From an uncultured Campylobacter sp. (GTDB taxonomy: Bacteria > Campylobacterota > Campylobacteria > Campylobacterales > Campylobacteraceae), in the NCBI RefSeq assembly GCF_947255105.1, contig NZ_CAMYFP010000007.1, positions 11,837 through 75,836 on the forward strand: a DNA stretch of 64,000 nt, read 5' to 3'. The stretch's first letter is position 1. Every line of letters starts with the position of its first letter. Shown here piece by piece: positions 1 to 8,712 of this stretch. The notes below the pieces were generated by a model. The model worked only from the letters and a program-made list of their open reading frames with translations, searched no databases and had not been told where the DNA came from. The position numbers and the translations under genes are program-made.

Positions 1-732
1 ATACTAATTAGGCTTAGCAACAGGTGGCAAAGTCTAAAGACTATTTTTGCCAAACCAAAGGATGTTATTTTGCTAATGGCAGCTGGAATTTTCATAAGTA
101 TGAATTGGGGCATCTACATCTACGCCGTAAATAGCAACCAAATTTTAGCAACTAGCCTTGGGTATTTTATCACTCCATTTATCTATCTACTTTTTGGAGT
201 TTTTATCTTCAAAGAGAAGATTTCGCTAACTGGAAAACTCTCAGTAGCTCTGCTTTTGCTAGCCCTCTCTATTCAAATTTATGCTATAAAACAGCTTCCG
301 CTCATCTCACTCTCTTTGCCACTAACCTTTTCCATCTATGGACTTATCAAGAAAAAGGTAAATGTGCCAACAGTTGAGGGGCTTTTTATAGAAAATACAC
401 TTATCTGTCTTTTTGCCATCATCTATCTCTCATATCTTGGCATAGATGGCATAAGCCACTTTAAATTTGATAAAAATGGGCTACTACTTATGGGATGTGG
501 CATAATAACAGTTCTTCCGCTTCTTACATTTAACGGGGCGGCTGCTAGAATAAAGCTCTCTACTATTGGGTTTTTGCAATATCTCTCGCCATCAGTGCAA
601 ATTTCAATAGCGGTATTTATCTACAATGAGAGCTTAGATAGTTACAAAATAATAAGCTTTTTACTTATCTGGGTTGGATTGATAATTATGACAACAGAGA
701 GTATAATAAAGAGAAAAAAAGGTAGAAAATGA
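1..732 (+). CDS. rarD: RarD/EamA-family permease, 5'-truncated by the window edge
   Basis: Inner-membrane permease of the drug/metabolite (EamA) superfamily, RarD branch; the transported compound is unknown. The frame is open from base 1 without a start codon, so the gene begins upstream; the ATG at 70 is internal, because the residues encoded before it (WQSLKTIFAKPKD) continue the family pattern. About 243 residues remain: hydrophobic helices joined by short charged loops, with the RarD-like block AVNSNQILATSLGYFITP near the beginning. The stop overlaps the next ATG (ATGA), suggesting co-transcription with the following small gene. The family call rests on pattern recognition only. Confidence 0.8.
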   Translation: MLIRLSNRWQSLKTIFAKPKDVILLMAAGIFISMNWGIYIYAVNSNQILATSLGYFITPFIYLLFGVFIFKEKISLTGKLSVALLLLALSIQIYAIKQLPLISLSLPLTFSIYGLIKKKVNVPTVEGLFIENTLICLFAIIYLSYLGIDGISHFKFDKNGLLLMGCGIITVLPLLTFNGAAARIKLSTIGFLQYLSPSVQISIAVFIYNESLDSYKIISFLLIWVGLIIMTTESIIKRKKGRK

Positions 733-1166
733 ATCTTGAATTAATGGTCATTGCTGTCATTGCTGTGGCAATAGTTGTCTATATGCAGATTAAAAAAGTT
801 GAGATGAATGATGGAAAAATCGCCTCTAGTGTGGATGAGCGCCCTATTTGTGAAAAATATATGGCACTTATAGATGATATAAAAGAGCTTATAGAAAAAA
901 GTATCCAACTAGTAAAAGATGAGAAAATAAAACTACTAAAAGATGAAAACGACTACAATAGCGAGATAAAGGGGCTTTTGTATGAGCTTGACTTTATCGC
1001 CCAAACTCACAAACATCTAGAAGATCCAAAAAGATGGGAGCAAAAGATATTTGGTGTTTTGGATAAACTTACAAAGATAAATGAAGAGTATTTGGTAGAT
1101 GGCAAAAAGATAAATGAAGAGCAGAAAAATAGCCTTTATGAGAGTTATAAGGAGTTAAATTTATAG
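729..1166 (+). CDS. Membrane-anchored coiled-coil protein of unknown function
   Basis: A 145-residue protein I do not recognise. Residues 4-20 form one hydrophobic N-terminal segment (probable membrane anchor, bulk on one side of the membrane). The remainder is charged, rich in Lys and Glu, and predicted by eye to be helical or coiled-coil, with a single Cys near residue 41. The start overlaps the rarD stop by 4 bases, so it is translationally coupled to the permease. It converges on gpsA, 51 bases away, with no clear terminator between them, only repeated AAATTTG-type motifs. Expression looks likely from the coupling; function is unknown. Confidence 0.7.
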   Translation: MNLELMVIAVIAVAIVVYMQIKKVEMNDGKIASSVDERPICEKYMALIDDIKELIEKSIQLVKDEKIKLLKDENDYNSEIKGLLYELDFIAQTHKHLEDPKRWEQKIFGVLDKLTKINEEYLVDGKKINEEQKNSLYESYKELNL

Positions 1167-1217
1167 TCTAAATTTGGCATTTTGGGATTTAAATTTGAGA
1201 TTTGAATTTGGTAAAGG

Positions 1218-2111
1218 CTATCTTCTTTTTAAAAGACTTTCCAAACTTGACTTTATCTCTTTGCCCTCTAAAATAGCATCTATCTCTGTGGCAATTGGAG
1301 TGTAGATTTCATATTTTTTGGATATCTTTACAACTGCTTTGGTAGTCCAAACTCCCTCTGCAACTTCGCCAAGCTCATCTAAAATTTCATTAAGCTTTTT
1401 GCCCTTTGCAAGGGCGTAACCAACTCTATAGTTCCTAGAAAGATTGCTTGAAGCTGTCAAAAAGAGATCTCCAGCGCCACTAAGTCCTATAAAGGTCTCA
1501 TCTTTTGCGCCAAAAAACTTACCAAAACGGCATATCTCAACAAGTCCTCTTGCTATTAAACTAGCTCTTGCATTGTTGCCAAGAGCCAAGCCATCGCAAA
1601 TTCCACTAGCAATAGCTATGATATTTTTATAAGCACCGCAAACTTCAGCGCCTATTACATCATCCGATACATAAGCTTTCATAAATGGTGGAAAAAGAAG
1701 AGCAAAATCATCTGCTGTTGTTTTGTCTTTGGAGCTTATGACTACAGCGCAAGGAAGCTTTTTAAGCACCTCTGTGGCAAATGATGGGCCTGAGAGATAG
1801 GCTAAATTTTTGCTATCAATCTTTTCTTCCAATATATCATTTAGAAATTTAGTGCTTTTTACATCGATTCCTTTTGATGCGATTAAAAATTTTTGATCTT
1901 TTCTAAAGTTATTTTGACTAACCCACTGTCCAATGGCTTGTGCTGCTATTGCAACTATAATATACTCAGCGTTCAAAGCCTCTTTTTGAGTTACAAAGCC
2001 ATCAATATCGCGTTTTGTCCTTGAAGATATGACTATATCTTTATGGTTGATTTTGATTGCGTTATATAGAGCTAGCCCCCATTTGCCAGCTCCTATGACT
2101 GCTATTTTCAA
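1218..2111 (-). CDS. gpsA: Glycerol-3-phosphate dehydrogenase [NAD(P)+]
   Basis: Cytosolic enzyme that reduces dihydroxyacetone phosphate to sn-glycerol 3-phosphate, the backbone for phospholipids. The N-terminal Rossmann fold carries GAGKWG at residues 7-12; the catalytic-lysine region appears as GAYKNIIAIASG (about residues 160-171), and the C-terminal helical domain has GAGDLFLTASSNLSRN, the family signature. The 297 residues are slightly short of the usual 310-340 but the domain set is complete. The ATG overlaps the gatB stop by 4 bases, so gpsA is the promoter-distal partner of gatB. Confidence 0.96.
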   Translation of the reverse strand: MKIAVIGAGKWGLALYNAIKINHKDIVISSRTKRDIDGFVTQKEALNAEYIIVAIAAQAIGQWVSQNNFRKDQKFLIASKGIDVKSTKFLNDILEEKIDSKNLAYLSGPSFATEVLKKLPCAVVISSKDKTTADDFALLFPPFMKAYVSDDVIGAEVCGAYKNIIAIASGICDGLALGNNARASLIARGLVEICRFGKFFGAKDETFIGLSGAGDLFLTASSNLSRNYRVGYALAKGKKLNEILDELGEVAEGVWTTKAVVKISKKYEIYTPIATEIDAILEGKEIKSSLESLLKRR

Positions 2112-3538
2112 ATTTTTTGCCTCAAAAGCTCATTTACCTTTGCAGGGTTGAATGCTCCTTTGCTAGCCTTCATAACTTGACCTACAAAAAAGCCAAAGAG
2201 TTTATCTTTGCCACTTTTATACTCCTCTACTTTGTCGGCATTTTTGGCAAGTACCTCATCAATAACTTTGATAATGGCCTCATCATCACTAACTTGCTTC
2301 AATCCAAGCTTATCTATAGCCTCATCAACTTCTACGCTGTTTTCCATAAGATAGTCAAGTATATCTTTGGCAGCTCTTTGTGAAATAGTGCCATCTTCTA
2401 TCCTCTTTAAAAGATGTGCCATTTTTTTGCTATCAACTGGCGAGTCTTGTATCTCAACACCACCTTTAAGCCTTGATAAAAGCTCAACACTTAGCCATGT
2501 GACACAAAGTCTTGGCTCAATACCGGCCTCTAGTAGGTCCTCAAAATATCTTGCCATCTCATAACTAGAGATGATAACTCCCGCATCATACTCTGTTATT
2601 CCATACTCTTTGATATAGCGCTCTTTTTTCTCTTCTGGAAGTTCATTTATAGCTCTTCCCTCTTTCAAAAGCTCATCTGTAAAGACTACAGGAAGCAAGT
2701 CAGGATCTGGAAAATAGCGATACTCGGCACTATCTTCTTTACTTCTCATAGATCTTGTAGTTAAATTTGAGGTATCAAAAAGTCTAGTCTCTTGAATGAT
2801 ATCTCTATCATATCTACCATCATTCCAAGCTTCAATTTGACGCTCCATCTCAAACTCTATCGCCTTTTGCACAAATCTAAATGAGTTTAAGTTTTTTATC
2901 TCAACTCTTGTATAGAGCTTTTTATCGCCCTTTGGTCTAATGGAGACATTGACATCACATCTAAAACTGCCCTCTTGCATATTTGCGTCACTTATATTTA
3001 AAAATCTCAAAATTGAGTGTAGTTTTTTAAGGTAAGCAACCGCCTCATCACCACTTCTTAAATCCGGCTCACTAACAATCTCCAAAAGTGGAACACCTGC
3101 TCTGTTTAGATCAACCAAACTATCACTGCTCTCATGAACGTTTTTACCGGCGTCTTCTTCAAGGTGGGCTCTAGTTATACCAACTCTTTTTCTCTTTTTA
3201 TCGCCATCTTCTTCAACCTCTATAAAAAGCTCGCCATGCTCTACTATTGGTCTGTTAAATTGTGAAATTTGATAGGCTTTTGGAAGATCTGGATAGAAGT
3301 AGTTTTTTCTATCAAAAACTGAGCTTTGATTGATGGTTGCATTTATCGCTGTTCCAAAACTTATAGCTTTTTTAACCGCCTCTTTGTTAAGCACTGGTAA
3401 AGCTCCTGGCAAAGCCAAACAAACTGGGCAGACATTGCTGTTTGGTTCGCTTCCAAACTCAGTTGAGCAAGAACAAAAAATCTTGCTTTTTGTATTTAAT
3501 TGACAATGAACCTCAAGACCTATTACTAACTCAAACAT
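2108..3538 (-). CDS. gatB: Aspartyl/glutamyl-tRNA amidotransferase subunit B
   Basis: The tRNA-binding/kinase subunit of GatCAB, which converts Glu-tRNA(Gln) (and Asp-tRNA(Asn)) to the amidated form, needed in organisms lacking a standard glutaminyl-tRNA synthetase. Of 476 residues, the N-terminal cradle domain starts with GLEVHCQLNT and contains the zinc-ligand cysteines (CSCS and CPVCLALPG); the SEPDLRS and YFPDPDLLP motifs are typical, and the C-terminal YqeY-like tail domain is present (SKGAFNPAKVNELL). It lies 10 bases downstream of a small membrane gene in the atpB direction and is coupled to gpsA. Confidence 0.97.
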   Translation of the reverse strand: MFELVIGLEVHCQLNTKSKIFCSCSTEFGSEPNSNVCPVCLALPGALPVLNKEAVKKAISFGTAINATINQSSVFDRKNYFYPDLPKAYQISQFNRPIVEHGELFIEVEEDGDKKRKRVGITRAHLEEDAGKNVHESSDSLVDLNRAGVPLLEIVSEPDLRSGDEAVAYLKKLHSILRFLNISDANMQEGSFRCDVNVSIRPKGDKKLYTRVEIKNLNSFRFVQKAIEFEMERQIEAWNDGRYDRDIIQETRLFDTSNLTTRSMRSKEDSAEYRYFPDPDLLPVVFTDELLKEGRAINELPEEKKERYIKEYGITEYDAGVIISSYEMARYFEDLLEAGIEPRLCVTWLSVELLSRLKGGVEIQDSPVDSKKMAHLLKRIEDGTISQRAAKDILDYLMENSVEVDEAIDKLGLKQVSDDEAIIKVIDEVLAKNADKVEEYKSGKDKLFGFFVGQVMKASKGAFNPAKVNELLRQKI

Positions 3539-3548
3539 ATAAATTCCC

Positions 3549-3755
3549 CTAACTCTTTTCTCTTTTTAGTTTTTGGTTGCTAATTAGCAGTTTTACTATA
3601 ACTACAGCTATAAATCCTGGCATAAGATAGAACAAAAGCAGATAAATACTCATTAGATGAATACTTAGTGCGACTCTTACCATGCCACTAAATAAGAGTC
3701 CGTATGATGCTCCAAGTAAAAAATATAAAATTTTAAAGATCCATCTACTGCTCAT
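3549..3755 (-). CDS. Small two-helix membrane protein overlapping atpB
   Basis: A 68-residue hydrophobic protein with two or three membrane segments (roughly residues 7-27 and 33-57) ending in a basic tail (NQKLKREKS). The ATG at 3755 is used here; an in-frame TTG lies one codon earlier. The start overlaps the 3' end of atpB by 11 bases with no good ribosome-binding site, so it probably depends on translation of atpB. Small hydrophobic genes next to atpB are familiar in Campylobacter, but I cannot name this one. Its position suggests a possible link with the ATP synthase Fo sector; that is inference only. Confidence 0.65.
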   Translation of the reverse strand: MSSRWIFKILYFLLGASYGLLFSGMVRVALSIHLMSIYLLLFYLMPGFIAVVIVKLLISNQKLKREKS

Positions 3756-4428
3756 CAATAAGAACTGCGCCGGCTAAATAGACATATGTAAGTATCATAA
3801 AGATGAAAGTTTGTAATATGGCCATAAAAGTTAGCAATGCATATGGAACCATAGGAACAATCCAAGGCACAAGTGTTAGCATAACCAATAAAAATAGATC
3901 ATCTCCCTTTATGTTTCCAAAAAGACGGAAAGATAGAGAGACAACTCTTGAAAAGTGTGAAACAATCTCTATGACAAAAAGAAGCGGTGCCAATATCTTT
4001 GATGGACCTGAAAGGTGTTTGATGTAGCCAAATATGCCATTTACCTTAATGCCTTGATAGTGATAATAGACAAAAACACAAACAGTCAAAGCAAGTGTCA
4101 AAGTAAGGTTGGCAGTAGGTGACTCAAAGCCCGGTATCATACCAATGCAGTTACCCAAAAAAACGACAATACCAAGTGTTGCAACTAAAGGTAGGTATTT
4201 TCTAGCAAGCTCATCGCTACCCATAACATCGCGTCCCATTGCCATAACGCCACCTAAATATGCCTCTACAATGTTTTGAAAACCTCTTGGAACAAGTTGC
4301 ATGGAGCGTGTTGCCATATGTGCTATAAAAATTGCAATAGCAACTACCAACAAGAAGTGAAACAGATAGATAAACGTATGATTGTAAGTAAATAGACTAC
4401 CGGCAAAGAGAAAAATTTCTTTTAACAT
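3745..4428 (-). CDS. atpB: F0F1 ATP synthase subunit a
   Basis: Membrane subunit a of ATP synthase; it forms the proton half-channels next to the c-ring. The diagnostic motif is LSFRLFGNI, holding the essential arginine in the penultimate membrane region, followed by the hydrophobic C-terminus. Five or six membrane segments are visible over about 227 residues. The start at 4428 (MLKEIFLF) gives the length I expect for Campylobacter subunit a; an upstream ATG at 4446 would add six residues, and neither has a strong ribosome-binding site. As in other epsilonproteobacteria, atpB stands apart from the F1 genes. Confidence 0.95.
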   Translation of the reverse strand: MLKEIFLFAGSLFTYNHTFIYLFHFLLVVAIAIFIAHMATRSMQLVPRGFQNIVEAYLGGVMAMGRDVMGSDELARKYLPLVATLGIVVFLGNCIGMIPGFESPTANLTLTLALTVCVFVYYHYQGIKVNGIFGYIKHLSGPSKILAPLLFVIEIVSHFSRVVSLSFRLFGNIKGDDLFLLVMLTLVPWIVPMVPYALLTFMAILQTFIFMILTYVYLAGAVLIDEQ

Positions 4429-4538
4429 TTGATAACCAACTTTCATTAAGATATTTAAAAGCCCAATTTTATCAAAAATTTGGTTAAATTTAATTTAAAA
4501 GCTCTTTTTATATAAGGGTTTGGAAAAAAGGAGATATT

Positions 4539-5249
4539 GTGAAGATACTATTTGCTGCAAGTGAGCTGAAAAACAGAGGTGGAAAGGAGCTTAAATTTGA
4601 GCTAAACAAACTCTTTTTAAATGAGATATCTCCTCTTAGAAAAACTCTCATAGCAGAGTATTTTGAGGCTCTAAAGATAGAAAAATATAAAAAAGAGATG
4701 CTTAAAAACTATGATGAGAAAGAGATAGACTTTAAAATACTTTTGCCAGCCATAGAAAGATATGAAGGAGTTGCCTATAAGGCGCTTGATTTTGCAACTC
4801 TAACTAAAACTCAAAAAGAATTTTTGCTAGAAAAAACAGTGATATTTTCAAATCTCTTCGGAGTGCTTCTTGCAAAAGATGAGATTCCCTACTATCACCT
4901 AAGACAAGGAGCGACAATTGGCGATGCCAATCAATACAAACTCTACCAAAAAGAGCTCAAAGAGCCTTTGGATAGAGCTTTTAAGGATAGTTTGATAGTA
5001 GATCTAAGACCTATCTTTTATGACAAAATTTATCTTTTAAAATATCCACACATTACATTTAAGTTTTATAAAAATGGAAAAATTCAAAGCCATTATGCAA
5101 AGTTTTACCGAGGCGAGCTACTCCGTCAAATAGCAATAGAGCATCCCCTTACAAAGGAGGCTGTTATAAACTTAAAGCCAAAGGGACTAAGGCTCATTGA
5201 GATTATGCAACTTGGTATAAAAACTCAGCTAAATTATGAGATTATTTAA
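4539..5249 (+). CDS. yaaA: YaaA family (DUF328/UPF0246) peroxide-stress protein
   Basis: Member of the YaaA/DUF328 family; the E. coli protein lowers intracellular free iron during peroxide stress and binds DNA. The family pattern is visible in YEGVAYKALDF, then LLEKTVIFSNLFGVL, and the RPIFYDK stretch near residue 165. At 236 residues it is near the usual 240-260. It starts with GTG at 4539, six bases after AAAGGAG. It is divergent from atpB and its last 8 bases overlap the convergent permease gene. Function in this organism is inferred from the family. Confidence 0.85.
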   Translation: MKILFAASELKNRGGKELKFELNKLFLNEISPLRKTLIAEYFEALKIEKYKKEMLKNYDEKEIDFKILLPAIERYEGVAYKALDFATLTKTQKEFLLEKTVIFSNLFGVLLAKDEIPYYHLRQGATIGDANQYKLYQKELKEPLDRAFKDSLIVDLRPIFYDKIYLLKYPHITFKFYKNGKIQSHYAKFYRGELLRQIAIEHPLTKEAVINLKPKGLRLIEIMQLGIKTQLNYEII

Positions 5250-6003
5250 AGGCCTTTATAAATAGCACTATTATCATAAAGCCAACGACAGTTAAAAAGA
5301 GCTTTTTAATAACTTTGGCTTCCATCTTCATAACCATATTTGAGCCAGTAAAACCTCCAGCTATCTGCCCAACAGCCATAACAACTCCAGCCACCCAAAG
5401 TATCTCAACTCCTGCCATAAAAAAGGCGATTAGTGAGACGATGTTTGAGATGAAATTTAACACTTTTGCCTGTCCAACAGCCCTCTTTATAGAGTATCCA
5501 AGAATTCCTACTATCGCAAATGTCCAAAACGAGCCAGTTCCTGGTCCAAAAAATCCATCATAAAAACCAAGTAAGAAGCCAAAAGAGATGTAAAATATCA
5601 TAGGTTTTAGGAGTGGATTTTTCTCAACTTCGCCAAGAGATGGCGAAAAGAGCGTGTATAAAAATATTGCGCCAAGCATAAAAGGCACCAAGTAGGACAA
5701 AAAGCTAGGATCTAAGCTAGCAACTGTGGTAGTTCCGATAAATGCACCAATAAATGTAAAGAGTATTGCAAGCCAAATCTCTTTTAAATTTACAAGTTTT
5801 TTAACAACGAAATTTAGAGCTGCTGTGAAAGTTCCAAAACTACCTTGAAATTTGTTTGTAGCCAAAGCAACGTCAGCTGGCACTCCAACTGCTATTAGAG
5901 CTGGCAAGCATATAAGTCCGCCGCCTCCCGCAATAGCATCTATAAAGCCACCGCTAAAGGCTGCCAAAAAAAGTAACGCGTACTGCCATAGTTCAAATTC
6001 CAT
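5242..6003 (-). CDS. TSUP-family permease (TauE/SafE type)
   Basis: Inner-membrane permease of the TauE/SafE (TSUP) family, whose characterised members move sulfite, sulfonates or other small sulfur- or carboxyl-containing anions. The 253 residues form about eight membrane segments, with the two family glycine-rich repeats: GGGGLICLPAL near residues 26-36 and GPGTGSFWTF around 150. The convergent yaaA gene overlaps its 3' end. There is no sulfur-metabolism gene nearby, so the substrate cannot be guessed. Confidence 0.9.
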   Translation of the reverse strand: MEFELWQYALLFLAAFSGGFIDAIAGGGGLICLPALIAVGVPADVALATNKFQGSFGTFTAALNFVVKKLVNLKEIWLAILFTFIGAFIGTTTVASLDPSFLSYLVPFMLGAIFLYTLFSPSLGEVEKNPLLKPMIFYISFGFLLGFYDGFFGPGTGSFWTFAIVGILGYSIKRAVGQAKVLNFISNIVSLIAFFMAGVEILWVAGVVMAVGQIAGGFTGSNMVMKMEAKVIKKLFLTVVGFMIIVLFIKAFK

Positions 6004-6072
6004 CTTCTCTCCTTAAGCTACTTAAAAGAGCTAAATTCTACTCAAATTTAAATAAATTTACTCACTTTAGTG

Positions 6073-6852
6073 CTAAATTTGAGCCTTTGAAGTGTCATTT
6101 TTTAAAAGGCTCTCTATCTCTTTGCTCTGTCCTAGCCTATAAAGCGCAAAATCATATCTTATCGGATCTGCCATGTCATAGCTCCTTAGTGCATTTGTAA
6201 GCTCCAAAACTGCGTCAAAATCATATGTTTTGCGACTCATTAGCCCAAGTGCAAGAGAGGTTTTGTGAGTATGAACATCAAGCGGAATCAAAAGATCTTT
6301 TTTATCAAGTTTTTTAAAAAGCCCCATATCAATGTCGCTACTACGCACCATCCAGCGAAGATACATATTGTATCTTTTGTATGGTGACTTTGGTTTTTTA
6401 TCAAAACTTTTTCCAAAAAAGAAGCTGTAACCATCACTACTATAGGAGTTTAGTTGCTCTATTTTTTCTATTAGAGTGGCTATGCCATCAACCATATTCC
6501 CCTCTTTGTTAAAGCCCTCCAAAACAGTCTCCTCTATGCTAAAACTCTCTTTTAGGCGTCTAAAAGTTACAAAAATCTCAGCCACATCGCGCAAGCTTTG
6601 GAAGCGGTATTTGTGAGTAGTTAGAGTTTTTCGTATAGTCTCTTCGCTTAAATTTAAAAGAGCAAAGTCAAGTGAGTTTAGAAATTTAACTATATTTGCA
6701 GCATTCCCATAAGAAAAAAGAGCACAAATTAGCGCAATAAGCGGGTCATTATATCTTCTTGCAACTTGCAAAGGATCTGGCTTTGCAAAGAGGTTTTCAT
6801 CGCAGTTTTTAAGCTCTGCGTGATAGTCTAAAAGCTCTTTTAAATCACTCAT
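6073..6852 (-). CDS. TIGR02757 family (DUF2400) protein
   Basis: Conserved protein of the TIGR02757/DUF2400 family, found widely in Campylobacterota and Bacteroidota and without established function. Visible motifs are DPLQVARRYNDPLIALI near the N-terminus, YRFQSLRD in the middle, and LLIPLDVHTHKTSLALGL near residue 210, resembling helix-hairpin regions of DNA glycosylase-like folds. I chose the ATG at 6852 (MSDLKELLDYH, 259 residues) because the longer frame runs far into rsmD. The start overlaps the rsmD stop by 8 bases, implying coupling. Confidence 0.85.
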   Translation of the reverse strand: MSDLKELLDYHAELKNCDENLFAKPDPLQVARRYNDPLIALICALFSYGNAANIVKFLNSLDFALLNLSEETIRKTLTTHKYRFQSLRDVAEIFVTFRRLKESFSIEETVLEGFNKEGNMVDGIATLIEKIEQLNSYSSDGYSFFFGKSFDKKPKSPYKRYNMYLRWMVRSSDIDMGLFKKLDKKDLLIPLDVHTHKTSLALGLMSRKTYDFDAVLELTNALRSYDMADPIRYDFALYRLGQSKEIESLLKNDTSKAQI

Positions 6853-7408
6853 AATAGCTAAGCGTTGTCCTTCCAAATCTCTTTGATTTTTTGAGTCTAA
6901 ATTCTCCGATAGTCTCACTAAACTCCACCTTTGAGCTGTGTTCTATCACTATAAAAACAGCTCTTTTGTCCTTTAAAGAGGCGATAAATTTATTGACCCT
7001 CTCATAAATATCGCAAAAGCCGCTTCTTAAGTCAAATGGCGGGTCGATATAGATGATAAACTCTTCATCTTCTTCTAAGATAGAGGCTATTTTTTGGAAA
7101 AAATCGCCATTTATAGCAATCAAACGACTATCTAAATTTCTAAAGTTTTTTTGCAATATCTTAAAAGCTTTTTCATCTTTTTCGATAGCATAAGCTCTCA
7201 TTGCGCCGTTACTAAGCGCACTTGCTGCCATTATCCCGCTGCCTCCAAAGCCCTCTATAAAAACTCTATTTCTAAGCTCATCTCTCAATGAGTCAAAAAA
7301 GGACTCTTTTACCCTATTTTTGGTGCTTCTAGTTGTAAGAAGCGGTGGAATTTGAAGCTTTTTTCCTTTTAAAAATCCACTTGTGATGTAGTTAAAATAG
7401 TTATCCAT
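6845..7408 (-). CDS. rsmD: 16S rRNA (guanine(966)-N(2))-methyltransferase
   Basis: SAM-dependent methyltransferase that modifies G966 of 16S rRNA in the assembled small subunit. Signatures: the substrate-binding RSTKNRVKESFFDSL near residues 27-41, the SAM-site FGGSGIMAASALSNGA around 59-74, and the catalytic IIYIDPPFDL (DPPF) near residue 120. The 187-residue length is normal. It overlaps genes on both sides by 8 bases, forming a tightly packed run with the methyltransferase-family gene upstream. Confidence 0.95.
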   Translation of the reverse strand: MDNYFNYITSGFLKGKKLQIPPLLTTRSTKNRVKESFFDSLRDELRNRVFIEGFGGSGIMAASALSNGAMRAYAIEKDEKAFKILQKNFRNLDSRLIAINGDFFQKIASILEEDEEFIIYIDPPFDLRSGFCDIYERVNKFIASLKDKRAVFIVIEHSSKVEFSETIGEFRLKKSKRFGRTTLSYYE

Positions 7409-7721
7409 TTTGCCTCTCTTTTAAAATCGCCATAACTCTATCTTTAAACTCATCAAAAAGCGCCTCTATCTCTTCTTGTGCGTCTCTACTTGGCTTTACC
7501 ACCTCTTTGCAATAAAAGTTATCTAACGCCTCTAAAAGCTGCTCCTTGCTAAAGGGGATATCGATATATTGTGACTCATGTGATATGAGAAATAGAGGTT
7601 TTTCGCACTCTTTATAGACATCGCTTATAACAAACTCAAAATCATCATCAATATACTCCTTTAAAAAAAGCTCCAAGCTCCTTTGAAGTATCTCACACTC
7701 GCACTCTATCTTAACTCTCAT
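7401..7721 (-). CDS. Small acidic protein of unknown function
   Basis: A 106-residue, acidic, soluble protein that I do not recognise. It has no signal peptide or membrane segment; the middle reads as alternating strands and helices (LFLISHESQYIDIPF) and the C-terminal half is a charged helix. The start at 7721 (MRVKIECECE) is preceded by AGAGG four bases upstream and follows the previous stop by one base; an in-frame ATG five codons earlier lies inside that gene. Packing between two methyltransferase genes suggests co-expression but gives no function. Confidence 0.7.
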   Translation of the reverse strand: MRVKIECECEILQRSLELFLKEYIDDDFEFVISDVYKECEKPLFLISHESQYIDIPFSKEQLLEALDNFYCKEVVKPSRDAQEEIEALFDEFKDRVMAILKERQNG

Positions 7722-7722
7722 A

Positions 7723-8694
7723 CTACCTCTTTTCAAAATGTATCATCTTAAATTTATCGCCAAACTCATAAAGTAGCCTTTTTAACTGCAAAGTGCCATT
7801 TTTATATGCTAGCTCGCCCTTAGCAGCCAAAAGCTCCATAACTTCGCTTGCCCCAAACTCTATCAAAGCCAGCGGTTGGCTCATAAATGCAACCTTTCTA
7901 ACTCCTTTGTTCTTGCAAAACAAAGATGAAAGCAGTGAGAAATTTAGATCATAAGTTATATCACTTTTTCCAAAAAACTCATTTAAGTCCTCTATCTCAA
8001 AAAAGTTATAAACATTGTGATTTTTATAGACCCTTAGGCTAAAATCCCCTCTTGGCTCCCACTCCCCATAATCAAAGGTTATAAAGTCAAATTTGGCCCT
8101 GTTTTTGCAGCAGTTTTTTATAAATTTTTCCAAACTTAGTGGCAACTCGCCTTTTTTTATGCCGTAAGTTATAGCGAAATTTAGACACTCTTTATCTGTC
8201 TTTTGCCAAACTAACTTACCATTTTTAACATAAGCCATAAGACCATCATTAAAAAGCTCACACTCAAAGCTATCAAAAAGTTCATTTGCAATATAAATAG
8301 CGCTTTTAAACTCCATCTTTTCTACACTATCAAGCCACTTTATCTCGATCTCATCGCCAAATTTGGAGTGTAAAAACTCCTGCTGAAGTTCTTGGAGTTT
8401 TTTGTGTGGCTCGATGATAATAAAGTTAAATTTATCTCTTAAATTTGGCATAAAAGCATAAAGCCCTTGAATGATATCTGCCATCAAATAGCCCTCATTT
8501 GCCCCTATCTCTACCAAATTTATCTTGCCGTCATACTTATCTTTTAGGGAGTGAATTTTTTTAGCAACAGTTGCACCAAAAAGGCTTCCAACACTTACAG
8601 CCGTATAAAAGTCGCCATCTTTGCCAATTTTGGCGTAGTTTTGATAGTAATTTGTGTGAAGCCACTCTCTAAAATAACTGCTAAATTTTTCCAA
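7723..8694 (-). CDS. MidA/NDUFAF7-like SAM-dependent methyltransferase
   Basis: Member of the class I methyltransferase family that includes mitochondrial NDUFAF7 (MidA), which methylates an arginine of a complex I subunit. Signs are the N-terminal FREWLHTNYY followed by GDFYTAVSVGSLFGATVAK, the SAM-site NLVEIGANEGYLM near residue 60, and YIANELFDSFECE near residue 134, equivalent to the NE(L/F)DA motif. Length is 323. It begins with TTG, six bases after AAGAGAGAG. A role in NADH-dehydrogenase-like complex maturation is only inferred from the family. Confidence 0.85.
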   Translation of the reverse strand: MEKFSSYFREWLHTNYYQNYAKIGKDGDFYTAVSVGSLFGATVAKKIHSLKDKYDGKINLVEIGANEGYLMADIIQGLYAFMPNLRDKFNFIIIEPHKKLQELQQEFLHSKFGDEIEIKWLDSVEKMEFKSAIYIANELFDSFECELFNDGLMAYVKNGKLVWQKTDKECLNFAITYGIKKGELPLSLEKFIKNCCKNRAKFDFITFDYGEWEPRGDFSLRVYKNHNVYNFFEIEDLNEFFGKSDITYDLNFSLLSSLFCKNKGVRKVAFMSQPLALIEFGASEVMELLAAKGELAYKNGTLQLKRLLYEFGDKFKMIHFEKR

Positions 8695-8712
8695 AATCTG
8701 CTCTCTCTTTTG

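Noticed and set aside
1167..1217. Terminator between the coiled-coil gene and gpsA
   Set aside because: Repeated AAATTTG motifs are present but no stable stem with a U-run could be built.
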